Below are positions 16,915-23,322 of a stretch of DNA of 29,361 bases, one piece after another. Source of the stretch: CAKVOD01 sp964489405 (GTDB lineage Bacteria; Bacillota; Clostridia; Christensenellales; UBA1242). Within the stretch, counting starts at the first letter, position 1. Each line of letters starts with the position of its first letter. The notes under the pieces were generated by a model. It searched no databases. It saw nothing but the letters and a program-made list of their open reading frames with translations, and was not told where the DNA came from. The stretch lies in contig CAZAYL010000012.1 of assembly GCA_964489405.1 (NCBI GenBank), forward strand, positions 1 through 29,361, in the 5' to 3' direction. The translations under genes were made by a program, and so were the position numbers.

Positions 16915-17021
16915 AAAGTCGCAAGATGGGGGTGTAGCTCAGCTGGCTAGAGCACCTGCCCTGCAAGCAGGGGGTCATCGGTTCGAATCCGATCATCTCC
17001 ACCACATACCCTTGCGACTTT
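16915..17021 (+). repeat. 11-bp inverted repeat bracketing tRNA-Ala
   Basis: AAAGTCGCAAG (16915-16925) is perfectly complementary to CTTGCGACTTT (17011-17021). The two arms flank the tRNA-Ala gene on both sides at short distance, so the precursor can form a closing stalk around the whole tRNA. Confidence 0.85.
16928..17004 (+). tRNA. tRNA-Ala(UGC)
   Basis: A 77-base cloverleaf with encoded CCA. Acceptor GGGGGTG pairs with CATCTCC and includes the G3-U70 pair that identifies alanine tRNA. Anticodon stem CCTGC/GCAGG has anticodon TGC at 16962-16964. T arm ATCGG-TTCGAAT-CCGAT is perfect. Position 33 (16961) is C where U is nearly universal. Confidence 0.95.
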
Positions 17022-17026
17022 TGTAT

Positions 17027-17103
17027 AGAGATGTAGCTCAGCTGGTTAGAGCACCACCCTGATAAGGTGGGGGTCGATGGTTCAAGTCCATTCATCTCTA
17101 CCA
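17027..17103 (+). tRNA. tRNA-Ile(GAU)
   Basis: A 77-base cloverleaf with encoded CCA. Acceptor AGAGATG pairs with CATCTCT, discriminator A. Anticodon loop CTGATAA gives GAT at 17061-17063, stem CCACC/GGTGG. It starts 22 bases after tRNA-Ala and is the intact head copy of the repeat array that follows. Confidence 0.95.
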
Positions 17104-17123
17104 ATTGAGATGAGTGGACGAAC
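17080..17123 (+). repeat. Inverted repeat: tRNA-Ile 3' strand and downstream complement
   Basis: GTCCATTCATCTC (17086-17098) pairs with GAGATGAGTGGAC (17107-17119) over 13 pairs with one G-U, and GTTC (17080-17083) with GAAC (17120-17123). The same arrangement follows copy 2 (to 17216). This fold would compete with the T arm and acceptor stem of tRNA-Ile. There is no T run, so it is not a standard terminator. Confidence 0.75.
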
Positions 17124-17220
17124 TATTGCCTCACCGCCACGAGCTGTGCGAGTATAAACTTTTATGTCGATGGTTCAAGTCCATTCATCTCTACCAATTG
17201 AGATGAGTGGACGAACTATT

Positions 17221-17320
17221 NNNNNNNNNNNNNNNNNNNNNNNNNNNNNNNNNNNNNNNNNNNNNNNNNNNNNNNNNNNNNNNNNNNNNNNNNNNNNNNN
17301 NNNNNNNNNNNNNNNNNNNN
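17221..17320. other. Assembly gap of 100 N
   Basis: Exactly 100 undetermined bases, the usual scaffold placeholder. Twenty-four bases of spacer before the gap plus 38 after it make 62, one complete spacer, so the flanks join in phase and the real gap may be zero or any whole number of 93-base units. Confidence 0.95.
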
Positions 17321-17409
17321 GCCCCACCGCCACGAGCTGTGCGAGTATAAACTCCTATGTCGATGGTTCAAGTCCATTCATCTCTACCATAGTACACAAT
17401 GTAACATCG

Positions 17410-17434
17410 GGTTGGGCGTTGCTCAACCTTGTTT
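17410..17434 (+). terminator. Weak terminator-like hairpin after the tRNA-Ile array
   Basis: GGTTG (17410-17414) pairs with CAACC (17424-17428), with an inner GC pairing around GTT, followed by TTGTTT. It may end the Ala/Ile transcript, or be read through into tRNA-Ser. Confidence 0.4.
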
Positions 17435-17441
17435 AGTAAAT

Positions 17442-17529
17442 GGAAGGGTGTCAGAGTGGTCTAATGTGCGATCTTGGAAAGGTCGTGTTGTGAAAGCAAC
17501 CGGAGGTCCGAATCCTCTCCCTTCCGCCA
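17442..17529 (+). tRNA. tRNA-Ser(GGA)
   Basis: An 88-base class II tRNA with encoded CCA. Acceptor GGAAGGG pairs with CCCTTCC, discriminator G. Anticodon loop TTGGAAA gives GGA at 17476-17478, stem CGATC/GGTCG with one wobble. The long variable arm (TGTTG...CAACC region) is typical of serine tRNA. Confidence 0.93.
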
Positions 17530-17585
17530 TTTATATAAACTACAATATATAGTATATGATAATTTTTTAGGCACAAAAAAAATAA

Positions 17586-17625
17586 AATAGGTATTAGTTT
17601 TGATATTCTAGTACTTATTTTTTTT
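17586..17625 (+). terminator. Terminator after tRNA-Ser
   Basis: AATAGGTATTAG (17586-17597) pairs with CTAGTACTTATT (17608-17619) over 12 pairs with two G-U, running into a T8 tract. Confidence 0.75.
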
Positions 17626-17663
17626 GAGTTCAATTTTTAAAAAAGATTTGAACTTTCTTTCAT

Positions 17664-17690
17664 TATAAAACCACTAGAAATCTAGTGGTT
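17664..17690 (-). terminator. Terminator of deoB-punA-tyrS
   Basis: AACCACTAGA/TCTAGTGGTT (17669-17678 and 17681-17690) is a perfect 10-base inverted repeat. On the minus strand it is followed by TTTTATAATG. It lies 57 bases past the tyrS stop and faces the tRNA-Ser terminator. Confidence 0.85.
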
Positions 17691-17746
17691 CATTCTTAAT
17701 TATAAATATTTTTACGTTTTCTAGTTCCGAAATTATTTCAAGGTTT

Positions 17747-18985
17747 TTATTTTAAAACAACTTTCAAAAAGTTCTTTTTGCCACGTTTTAACAAAATTGA
17801 GCCGTCAATAAAATCACTTTGCGTTACGCATTTGTCAATACCATTAATTTTCTCTCCATTCAAACTAACTGCACCCTGTTCGACCATTCGTCGTGCTTCA
17901 GACTTGCTCGCAAAAAAGCCAATTTGCGCCATAAGGTCGATAAGTTTCATCCCGTCATTAAACGCTGTTTTCTCAAATTCGACTGACGGGGCATCATCAA
18001 AATTGTCCTTTTGGAACATTTCTGTTGCCATTTTTAATGCCTCATTTGCGTCGTTCTCGCCGTGAATGAATTTTGTAATTTCGTATGCCATTTTTTGTTT
18101 TGCAACGCGGATGTCTCCTTTCATAAGTTCTGCAATTTCGTCGAGTGGAACATTTGTCAAGAGTTTCAAAAGTTTTTCAGTATCTTCGTCTTTAACATTG
18201 TAGAAATATTGATAAAATTCAAATGGTGACATTTTTTCTTTTAAAACCCATACTGCGCCACTTTCTGTCTTGCCCATTTTCTTGCCTTCGCTGTTTGTTA
18301 AAAGAGGAATAGTCATTGCTTGGAATGCCTCCTCATCTTTGCCTTCAAGGTTGTTGAGTTTGCGTCCATAATCAGCCCCCGCTAAGATATTCGCCCACTG
18401 GTCACTGCCACCAATTTGCAAAACACATCCATATTCGCGATTGAGATGCACAAAATCATATGCCTGCATAAGTTGATATCCCATTTCAAAGAATGTAAGT
18501 CCGCCCTCATTCATTCTTGTTTTGCAAGCATCGCTCGCGAGCATTTTGCTGACGTTAAAATGCACGCCAACGTCACGCATAAAATCGATATAGTTAATGT
18601 TTTGGAACCAATCGTGATTGTTCACAATAATTGCGGGGTTATCGCCGTCGAGTTTGATGAATTTTCCAATAATCTTTTTCACGCTTTCAAGGTTCTTATT
18701 GATGAACTCTTGTGTAACCATTTTGCGCATATCTCTTTTACCTGTAGGGTCGCCAATCATTGCGGTCGCACCACCAATCAAGACGATAATCTTATGCCCA
18801 GCATCCTGCATTTTGCGCAAGACAATAAGTGGAAAACAATGCCCAATGTGCAAGCTGTCCGCAGTTGGATCAATTCCCATATAAATCGTGCGTGGCTCGC
18901 CGTCCAAAATTTCCTTAACCTTTTGTTCGTTTGTCATTTGGTAAATATAACCACGTGATTTTAAATCTTCAAATAATCTTTGCAT
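17747..18985 (-). CDS. tyrS: Tyrosyl-tRNA synthetase
   Basis: Class I aminoacyl-tRNA synthetase that charges tRNA-Tyr. In the 412-residue product the Rossmann-fold signature HIGH is at 46-49, tyrosine pocket residues lie around QLMQAYDF (171-178) and GGSDQW (192-197), and the KMSKS loop reads KMGKT (236-240). A C-terminal S4 RNA-binding domain (about 345-410, FASKSEARRMVEQGAVSLNGEKI) is complete. AAGGAGAT precedes the ATG. It is downstream of punA by 91 bases and probably shares the deoB promoter. The short leader shows no T-box element. Confidence 0.97.
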   Translation of the reverse strand: MQRLFEDLKSRGYIYQMTNEQKVKEILDGEPRTIYMGIDPTADSLHIGHCFPLIVLRKMQDAGHKIIVLIGGATAMIGDPTGKRDMRKMVTQEFINKNLESVKKIIGKFIKLDGDNPAIIVNNHDWFQNINYIDFMRDVGVHFNVSKMLASDACKTRMNEGGLTFFEMGYQLMQAYDFVHLNREYGCVLQIGGSDQWANILAGADYGRKLNNLEGKDEEAFQAMTIPLLTNSEGKKMGKTESGAVWVLKEKMSPFEFYQYFYNVKDEDTEKLLKLLTNVPLDEIAELMKGDIRVAKQKMAYEITKFIHGENDANEALKMATEMFQKDNFDDAPSVEFEKTAFNDGMKLIDLMAQIGFFASKSEARRMVEQGAVSLNGEKINGIDKCVTQSDFIDGSILLKRGKKNFLKVVLK

Positions 18986-19076
18986 TCTTATCTCCTTTGT
19001 TTATCTTTTGTTTTCAATTTCAATGCTTATTGAATATTTTTACATTATATTTTTAATTTTCATTTTTAATGTTTTT

Positions 19077-19889
19077 TTATATTTTTTCAATTAATTTAAC
19101 TAATAAATTTCTAAAAGTGTCTTTTACTATCAATGAATTTTCCAAAACTTCGGTATGCGTAGGTTCTACCATTGTCATACCCGCACACATATTAGAAACA
19201 TTTGAAATTGCTAAGACTTTCATCCCAGCGTGCAACCCAGCAATTGCTTCAACTGCTGTACTCATTCCGCAAGTGTCCCCACCCATTATGCGATACGAAC
19301 GAATTTCTGCGGGCGTTTCATACGATGGCCCCATTGTTTGAACAAAAACGCCATCATATAGCGAAACACCTAACTCCGTCGCGATTTTTTTTGCAAGAGC
19401 GCGCAAATCTTTGTCATATAAATTATTAAGAGAAATAAAACGTTTGCCAATATAATTATATTGCGAACCAATAAGTGGGTTATGCCCTGTACAATTGATA
19501 TGGTCACGAATACAAACAAACGAATTAATTGGTATTTGTTCATTCATTGAACCAACTGCATTTGTCAAAATAAGCGTCTTAATTCCAAGCCCCGCCATAA
19601 CGTATTCTGGAAAAACCACTTCACTCATAAGATATCCCTCATAAAAATGCACGCGCCCTTGCATAACACAAATATTTTTGCCCCCAATTTGACCAAACAC
19701 AAACTGCCCTTTGTGTCCCACTACTGTCGAACACGGAAAGTTTGGTATTTCTCCATATGGAATAATCACTTTGTTTTCAACATTTTCAGCAAAATCTCCT
19801 AGCCCTGACCCAAGAACTATCGAAATTTCTGGCGTAAAATTAATTTTAGATTTTATATATTCTATAGCCTGATTTACTTTTCCTTGCAT
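19077..19889 (-). CDS. punA: Purine-nucleoside phosphorylase
   Basis: Splits inosine and guanosine with phosphate into base and ribose 1-phosphate in purine salvage. The 270-residue product is of the trimeric class: VLGSGLGDFAE (phosphate loop), VVGHKGQFVFG, MQGRVHFYEGY, LTNAVGSMNEQI, the MGPSYETPAEIRSYRIMGGDTCGMSTAVEA active-site region and ISNVSNMCAG. The start is set at the ATG at 19889, because AGAGGTGA lies five bases upstream; the GTG at 19898 overlaps that site. It begins eight bases inside the intergenic gap after deoB, whose product interconverts ribose 1- and 5-phosphate, so the two enzymes work in sequence. Confidence 0.96.
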   Translation of the reverse strand: MQGKVNQAIEYIKSKINFTPEISIVLGSGLGDFAENVENKVIIPYGEIPNFPCSTVVGHKGQFVFGQIGGKNICVMQGRVHFYEGYLMSEVVFPEYVMAGLGIKTLILTNAVGSMNEQIPINSFVCIRDHINCTGHNPLIGSQYNYIGKRFISLNNLYDKDLRALAKKIATELGVSLYDGVFVQTMGPSYETPAEIRSYRIMGGDTCGMSTAVEAIAGLHAGMKVLAISNVSNMCAGMTMVEPTHTEVLENSLIVKDTFRNLLVKLIEKI

Positions 19890-19894
19890 TTTGT

Positions 19895-21025
19895 TCACCT
19901 CTCAATATTTTTACCTGTCAACATTTTGTATATGCTATCACCAACAAAACTAAATCCGTCTACAACCCCAAGATTTTTGTTTTTCTCTACGCCATTGCCA
20001 TACATCAAAATTGGTGTGTACTCGCGTGAGTGGTCTGTTGACAATGTTGTTGGGTCATTGCCGTGATCCCCAGTAATAATAAGCATATCTTTCTCGGTCA
20101 TTTTGTTGAAAATTTTTGGCAAAAACGCATCAACACGTTCAAGCGCACCAATATAGCCAAGTTCGTCATTTCTATGCCCATAGAGCATATCAGTATCAAT
20201 CAAGTTGACAAACACAAGCCCGTCAAATTTCTCGTCCATAATCTCAAGAGTTTTATTCAAACTTTCTTCATTACAAGTTGTTTTGTATGTTTCTTGAATG
20301 CCCTTATAGTTGAAAATTTCAGCGATTTTGCCAACTCCCACTGTTCTAAACCCCGCTTCAATAATTTTATCAAGTGTAGATTTAATCGGCGGATCAATTG
20401 CAAAGTCCTTGCGTTCCTTTGTGCGATAAAACTTTCCATTTTCGTCAGTATCAAATGGACGCGCGATTATTCTTTGGATGTCAAATTCGCGGTTCATTCG
20501 CTCGCGAATTTTTTTGCAAAGAGCATAAAGCTCATCGATTGAAAAAACGCTCTTATGCGTCGCGATTTGCAAAACACTATCTGCCGAACTATACAAAATA
20601 GGGTATTTTGTTGCAATATGCTCCGCCCCAAGTTCTTGAATGATTTGCGTTCCAGATGCTCCGTGATTACAAAGGGTGTGTCCTATTTCTTTTTGAACCG
20701 CTTTGACAACGTCGGCGTCAATTGCGTGCGGAAATGCTTGAAATTTGCGGTGTGTTTCAATTCCCATCATTTCCCAATGTCCTGTCAAAGTGTCCTTATT
20801 TATTGACTTCTCACGCATTTTGCCATAACTTCCAATAATGTAAGAATATTTATCAAGATTAAGTCCATCAATATTATCCAGCCCCAAACACCTAAAATTA
20901 GGGAGTGAAAAATCGTGTTTTTTCTTTAAATTTCCATAAGTATTAGAGCCACAATCACCATATTTTCCCGCGTCGTCCATTTCGCCAACACCAAAACCAT
21001 CTAACACAAGTATTATTCCTTTCAT
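19895..21025 (-). CDS. deoB: Phosphopentomutase
   Basis: Converts (deoxy)ribose 1-phosphate to the 5-phosphate, linking nucleoside breakdown to central metabolism. The 376-residue product belongs to the alkaline phosphatase superfamily. The metal site starts at D9 (VLDGFGVGEMDDAGKYGD). TLTGHWEMMG holds the phosphothreonine position, and the second metal set is in DTDMLYGHRND and GDHGNDPTT...DHSREYTPIL. Length is slightly short but complete. TAGGAGAT precedes the ATG. First gene of deoB-punA-tyrS, with a leader of about 120 bases from its promoter. Confidence 0.96.
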   Translation of the reverse strand: MKGIILVLDGFGVGEMDDAGKYGDCGSNTYGNLKKKHDFSLPNFRCLGLDNIDGLNLDKYSYIIGSYGKMREKSINKDTLTGHWEMMGIETHRKFQAFPHAIDADVVKAVQKEIGHTLCNHGASGTQIIQELGAEHIATKYPILYSSADSVLQIATHKSVFSIDELYALCKKIRERMNREFDIQRIIARPFDTDENGKFYRTKERKDFAIDPPIKSTLDKIIEAGFRTVGVGKIAEIFNYKGIQETYKTTCNEESLNKTLEIMDEKFDGLVFVNLIDTDMLYGHRNDELGYIGALERVDAFLPKIFNKMTEKDMLIITGDHGNDPTTLSTDHSREYTPILMYGNGVEKNKNLGVVDGFSFVGDSIYKMLTGKNIER

Positions 21026-21085
21026 TTTTCATCTCCTATTTTATTTTTAACATTAATACATTTTTTAACATTCTTATGCAAATAC

Positions 21086-21217
21086 TTATTTGTTAAATTT
21101 ATGCTTTATTGTTATTTCATTTAATATTTTTGTAAAATTTACGTTTGCAAAATATTGTACCACACTCATATCATCTTTGTCAAAGAAATAAACTATTTTA
21201 CGCAAAATTAATTGCAA
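21086..21217 (-). CDS. Possible 43-residue small protein (low confidence)
   Basis: A short frame starting with TTG (21217) six bases after a strong AAAGGAGA site. It reads through a plausible amphipathic sequence (DKDDMSVVQYFANVNFTKIL in the middle) to TAA at 21086. It overlaps the TTGACA/TACAAT promoter of deoB, so either the frame or the promoter may be fortuitous, or this is the tail of a decayed gene. I cannot assign a function. Confidence 0.2.
   Translation of the reverse strand: MQLILRKIVYFFDKDDMSVVQYFANVNFTKILNEITIKHKFNK
21154..21183 (-). promoter_or_regulatory. Sigma-A promoter of deoB-punA-tyrS
   Basis: Minus strand -35 TTGACA (21178-21183), 18-base spacer, -10 TACAAT (21154-21159) with TGG before it. 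The leader to the deoB ATG is about 120 bases, AT-rich, with no recognisable riboswitch. Confidence 0.8.
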
Positions 21218-21218
21218 A

Positions 21219-21383
21219 TTTTATCTCCTTTGGGAAAATGTAATTTTTGAGATAAAAAATCTTCATTTCTATTACTTTTCCAACAAAAAAAACGCATACT
21301 TTTTATAAATAATCACAAAGATAACTCCCCCAAAAAACATTATTCATTACTTTATTTAGTTTACGATAATAAATCATAACTTA
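21219..21383. other. AT-rich intergenic stretch
   Basis: No supported gene between the deoB promoter and the terminator at 21384. It holds a 9-bp inverted repeat TTTTATCTC/GAGATAAAA (21219-21227 and 21249-21257) and very short minus-strand frames that could be remnants. Confidence 0.4.
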
Positions 21384-21415
21384 AAAATAGTCAACCGCAT
21401 AAAGTTGACTATTTT
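21384..21415 (-). terminator. Terminator after the 131-residue protein gene
   Basis: Perfect 12-bp stem AAAATAGTCAAC/GTTGACTATTTT with an eight-base loop. T-rich on both strands, so it may act in both directions. The minus-strand gene ends at 21494. Confidence 0.8.
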
Positions 21416-21493
21416 GTCATTTGTTGTGATTTGCAATTTTTGAAATTCATAACTTACATTCTTTCAATCTTAATTATATAATTTATTTCCTAT

Positions 21494-21889
21494 TTAATTG
21501 AAGAAAATCGCAGTCGCAATTTCTTTCACTGTGTTGATATCTTTGACAATCTTTGTTTTGACACTGTCAACAATGCTTTGACTTTGTTTATCTAAAATAA
21601 GGTTAATCAAAACGCCTGCATTGTAATTCATTTCGCTCAAAACACGCACTAATTCGAGCGTTGTTGGTAAATCATAATCAACGCATTCATCATTATTAAT
21701 ATTAAATTCTTCCACGACTTCCTTAAATACGTCGTCAAGCATAACTTTGATAAGATTTTGTGCCTCAATAGTGCACTTTTGCGACTTAGCAAGATCGCCA
21801 TCATTCATTGCAATTTCCCCAGCAAGCAAAATTTTTGCAATATGCCCGCTATTTTCAATTAATTCGCCTAAACATTTAAATTTTTCCAT
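21494..21889 (-). CDS. Small helical protein of unknown function
   Basis: A 131-residue acidic, probably all-helical protein (MEKFKCLGELIENSGHIAKI at the start). It has no signal peptide, membrane segment or known motif, and I do not recognise it. The start is the ATG at 21889 because AAGGTG lies six to seven bases upstream; the GTG at 21898 lies within that site. It is a single-gene unit with a strong promoter at 21909-21937 and its own terminator. Small helical regulators or dimeric scaffold proteins can look like this, but that is only an impression. Confidence 0.75.
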   Translation of the reverse strand: MEKFKCLGELIENSGHIAKILLAGEIAMNDGDLAKSQKCTIEAQNLIKVMLDDVFKEVVEEFNINNDECVDYDLPTTLELVRVLSEMNYNAGVLINLILDKQSQSIVDSVKTKIVKDINTVKEIATAIFFN

Positions 21890-21908
21890 ATTTTTCACCT
21901 TTCGACAT

Positions 21909-21937
21909 ATTCTATCATATCAAAACAAATATGTCAA
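21909..21937 (-). promoter_or_regulatory. Sigma-A promoter of the 131-residue protein gene
   Basis: Minus strand -35 TTGACA (21932-21937), 17-base spacer, -10 TAGAAT (21909-21914) with TGA before it. Confidence 0.8.
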
Positions 21938-22071
21938 TGAAAATAATATTTTTACTTTTAAGGTTTTTTCAATCAAAAACGCGTTGGCATTTAAACTATT
22001 ACTTGTCGATTTTAAAAAGTCCCACTGTATAAAACAATTAAAATTATATATATTTTGCCCCTATATTTATA

Positions 22072-23322
22072 CTACAATCGCACTTCCGTTGTACGAATTG
22101 TAGTGAAAATCTCTAAGTCGCGCATATAGTCATTTTCTGTTTCGTCAAGGTGTTTTTTGAGTTTTTTAGGATAAAATTGATGCAATTTATCATATACATT
22201 CCACACATCAAAATGCTCATTTTTTGCGATTTGTAAAGCATTTTGTATTTCTGTTTTAATTAAATTTTTGATTGCTATTTCAAGCGCTCCTGTATCTTGT
22301 GGCACAAAATCAGCATATTTTTCTGAATCATATACACTTTGCGTAGCGCTTAAAATTTTGTAGGACAAATTAATATCAACATCAATGATTGGTTTATTTA
22401 AATTGCTAAAACTATAGTTTAATTTCACTTTAGATTTGATAATTTCAACAGCAACCGTTGCATCTACATATATATCATCCGAAATATTATTTAGTTCCAA
22501 AACATACCCATCGCAATTGTTCATCAACCAACTAAACCCACGAAATTCCCCCCGCTCAAGTTTCGTTTTGAATTTTCCATCCTTAATAATAACAACATCC
22601 CCCTCATTTTTTAATTTTGTTGTTCCCTGCTCACTCGCTTCGCCATTCCCGCTAGAACTATTTGACTTATCGCTATTTACGCCCACATTCTCTGCACTTT
22701 CGCTTGTTGCATCCTTTTGCCCACTTTCTTTTTGTAAATTGATGTGTGGAATAACGCACGTACGCGCAGGTGAATAATACCCCGTGGCGATAGTGTGAAG
22801 ATTTGATTGTTGTCCAAGAACATTCTTATCATTATACTTTACAATATTATTAAGGGAATTAAGACTTGCACTATCCATCTCAGAAGTCGCCTTTAAAAGT
22901 TCTTTTGCACTGTCATCTGTGCTAAGCACAATTGAATAATTGCCAAGATATCTATCGCGATAGAAATAATCAAGAACGCGCATAATATCATCTTTGAGTA
23001 CTGCACTATTTAGAACAATTATATTTGCGTGCGCAACCCCAAGTTTTTTACCAATCTTGAGACACGCATTATCTAACGCTAAATCAACTGTTTTCCCTTT
23101 CTCTGAAACAATTTCAACCTTTTCAGAAAAACTTTGATTATATTGTGGAATTAAAATTTGCATCGAAATTTCATACCCACTATCAACTTTATCAACGCCA
23201 AAGCCCAAAACAATTGCTTTCTCTGTGCTTTGGTGTTGCATTCCTAGACTTGTCGGCAATAACAACAAAACAGAAATTGTAACAATCCAAATGAATACCT
23301 TTCTAATGACTTTTCTTTCCAT
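22072..23322 (-). CDS. Spore germination protein, GerC family
   Basis: Third subunit of a Ger-type germinant receptor in the spore inner membrane. The 416-residue product starts at the ATG at 23322 (GAGGAAA upstream); the frame extends further but inside gerB. After one hydrophobic N-terminal helix (about residues 8-24) comes the family opening STEKAIVLGFGVDKVDSGYE, then the three-domain GerC body. A serine/glutamate-rich insert interrupts it (about 205-240, SESAENVGVNSDKSNSSSGN). GerC proteins are normally lipoproteins, but here no cysteine follows the signal helix (LLLLPTSLGMQHQ), so it would stay anchored by the uncleaved helix. It overlaps gerB by 20 bases. Confidence 0.9.
   Translation of the reverse strand: MERKVIRKVFIWIVTISVLLLLPTSLGMQHQSTEKAIVLGFGVDKVDSGYEISMQILIPQYNQSFSEKVEIVSEKGKTVDLALDNACLKIGKKLGVAHANIIVLNSAVLKDDIMRVLDYFYRDRYLGNYSIVLSTDDSAKELLKATSEMDSASLNSLNNIVKYNDKNVLGQQSNLHTIATGYYSPARTCVIPHINLQKESGQKDATSESAENVGVNSDKSNSSSGNGEASEQGTTKLKNEGDVVIIKDGKFKTKLERGEFRGFSWLMNNCDGYVLELNNISDDIYVDATVAVEIIKSKVKLNYSFSNLNKPIIDVDINLSYKILSATQSVYDSEKYADFVPQDTGALEIAIKNLIKTEIQNALQIAKNEHFDVWNVYDKLHQFYPKKLKKHLDETENDYMRDLEIFTTIRTTEVRL

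Larger units (their letters stand above)
17073..17389 (+). repeat. Tandem array of tRNA-Ile 3' halves (93-base period)
   Basis: The variable-loop/T-arm/acceptor 3' strand of tRNA-Ile with CCA (31 bases, beginning GTCGATGGTTCAAG) occurs at 17073-17103 inside the tRNA, then alone at 17166-17196 and 17359-17389. Copies 1 and 2 are separated by a 62-base spacer that begins ATTGAGATGAGTGGAC and ends in TATAAACTTTTAT. The spacer between copies 2 and 3 is the same 62 bases with a few changes (GCCTCACC to GCCCCACC, CTTTTAT to CTCCTAT), interrupted by 100 N. The half copies lack the D and anticodon arms and cannot be functional tRNAs. Confidence 0.9.

Noticed and set aside
16928..17103. Part of a 16S-23S rRNA spacer
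   Set aside because: Ala and Ile tRNAs often sit there, but neither rRNA flank is present; a promoter stands directly before tRNA-Ala.
16859..17104. Minus-strand frame across tRNA-Ala and tRNA-Ile (MVEMNGLEPSTPTLSG...)
   Set aside because: It is the antisense translation of two tRNA genes, a frequent false protein in databases.
17164..17436. Plus-strand frame running through the N gap
   Set aside because: It consists of tRNA-tail repeats and undetermined bases.
17451..17633. Minus-strand frame over tRNA-Ser (ends GGRERIRTSGCFHNTTFP)
   Set aside because: Antisense reading of the tRNA-Ser gene, with no ribosome site.
18986..19076. T-box riboswitch before tyrS
   Set aside because: Only 91 AT-rich bases separate punA and tyrS; no specifier stem or T-box sequence is visible.
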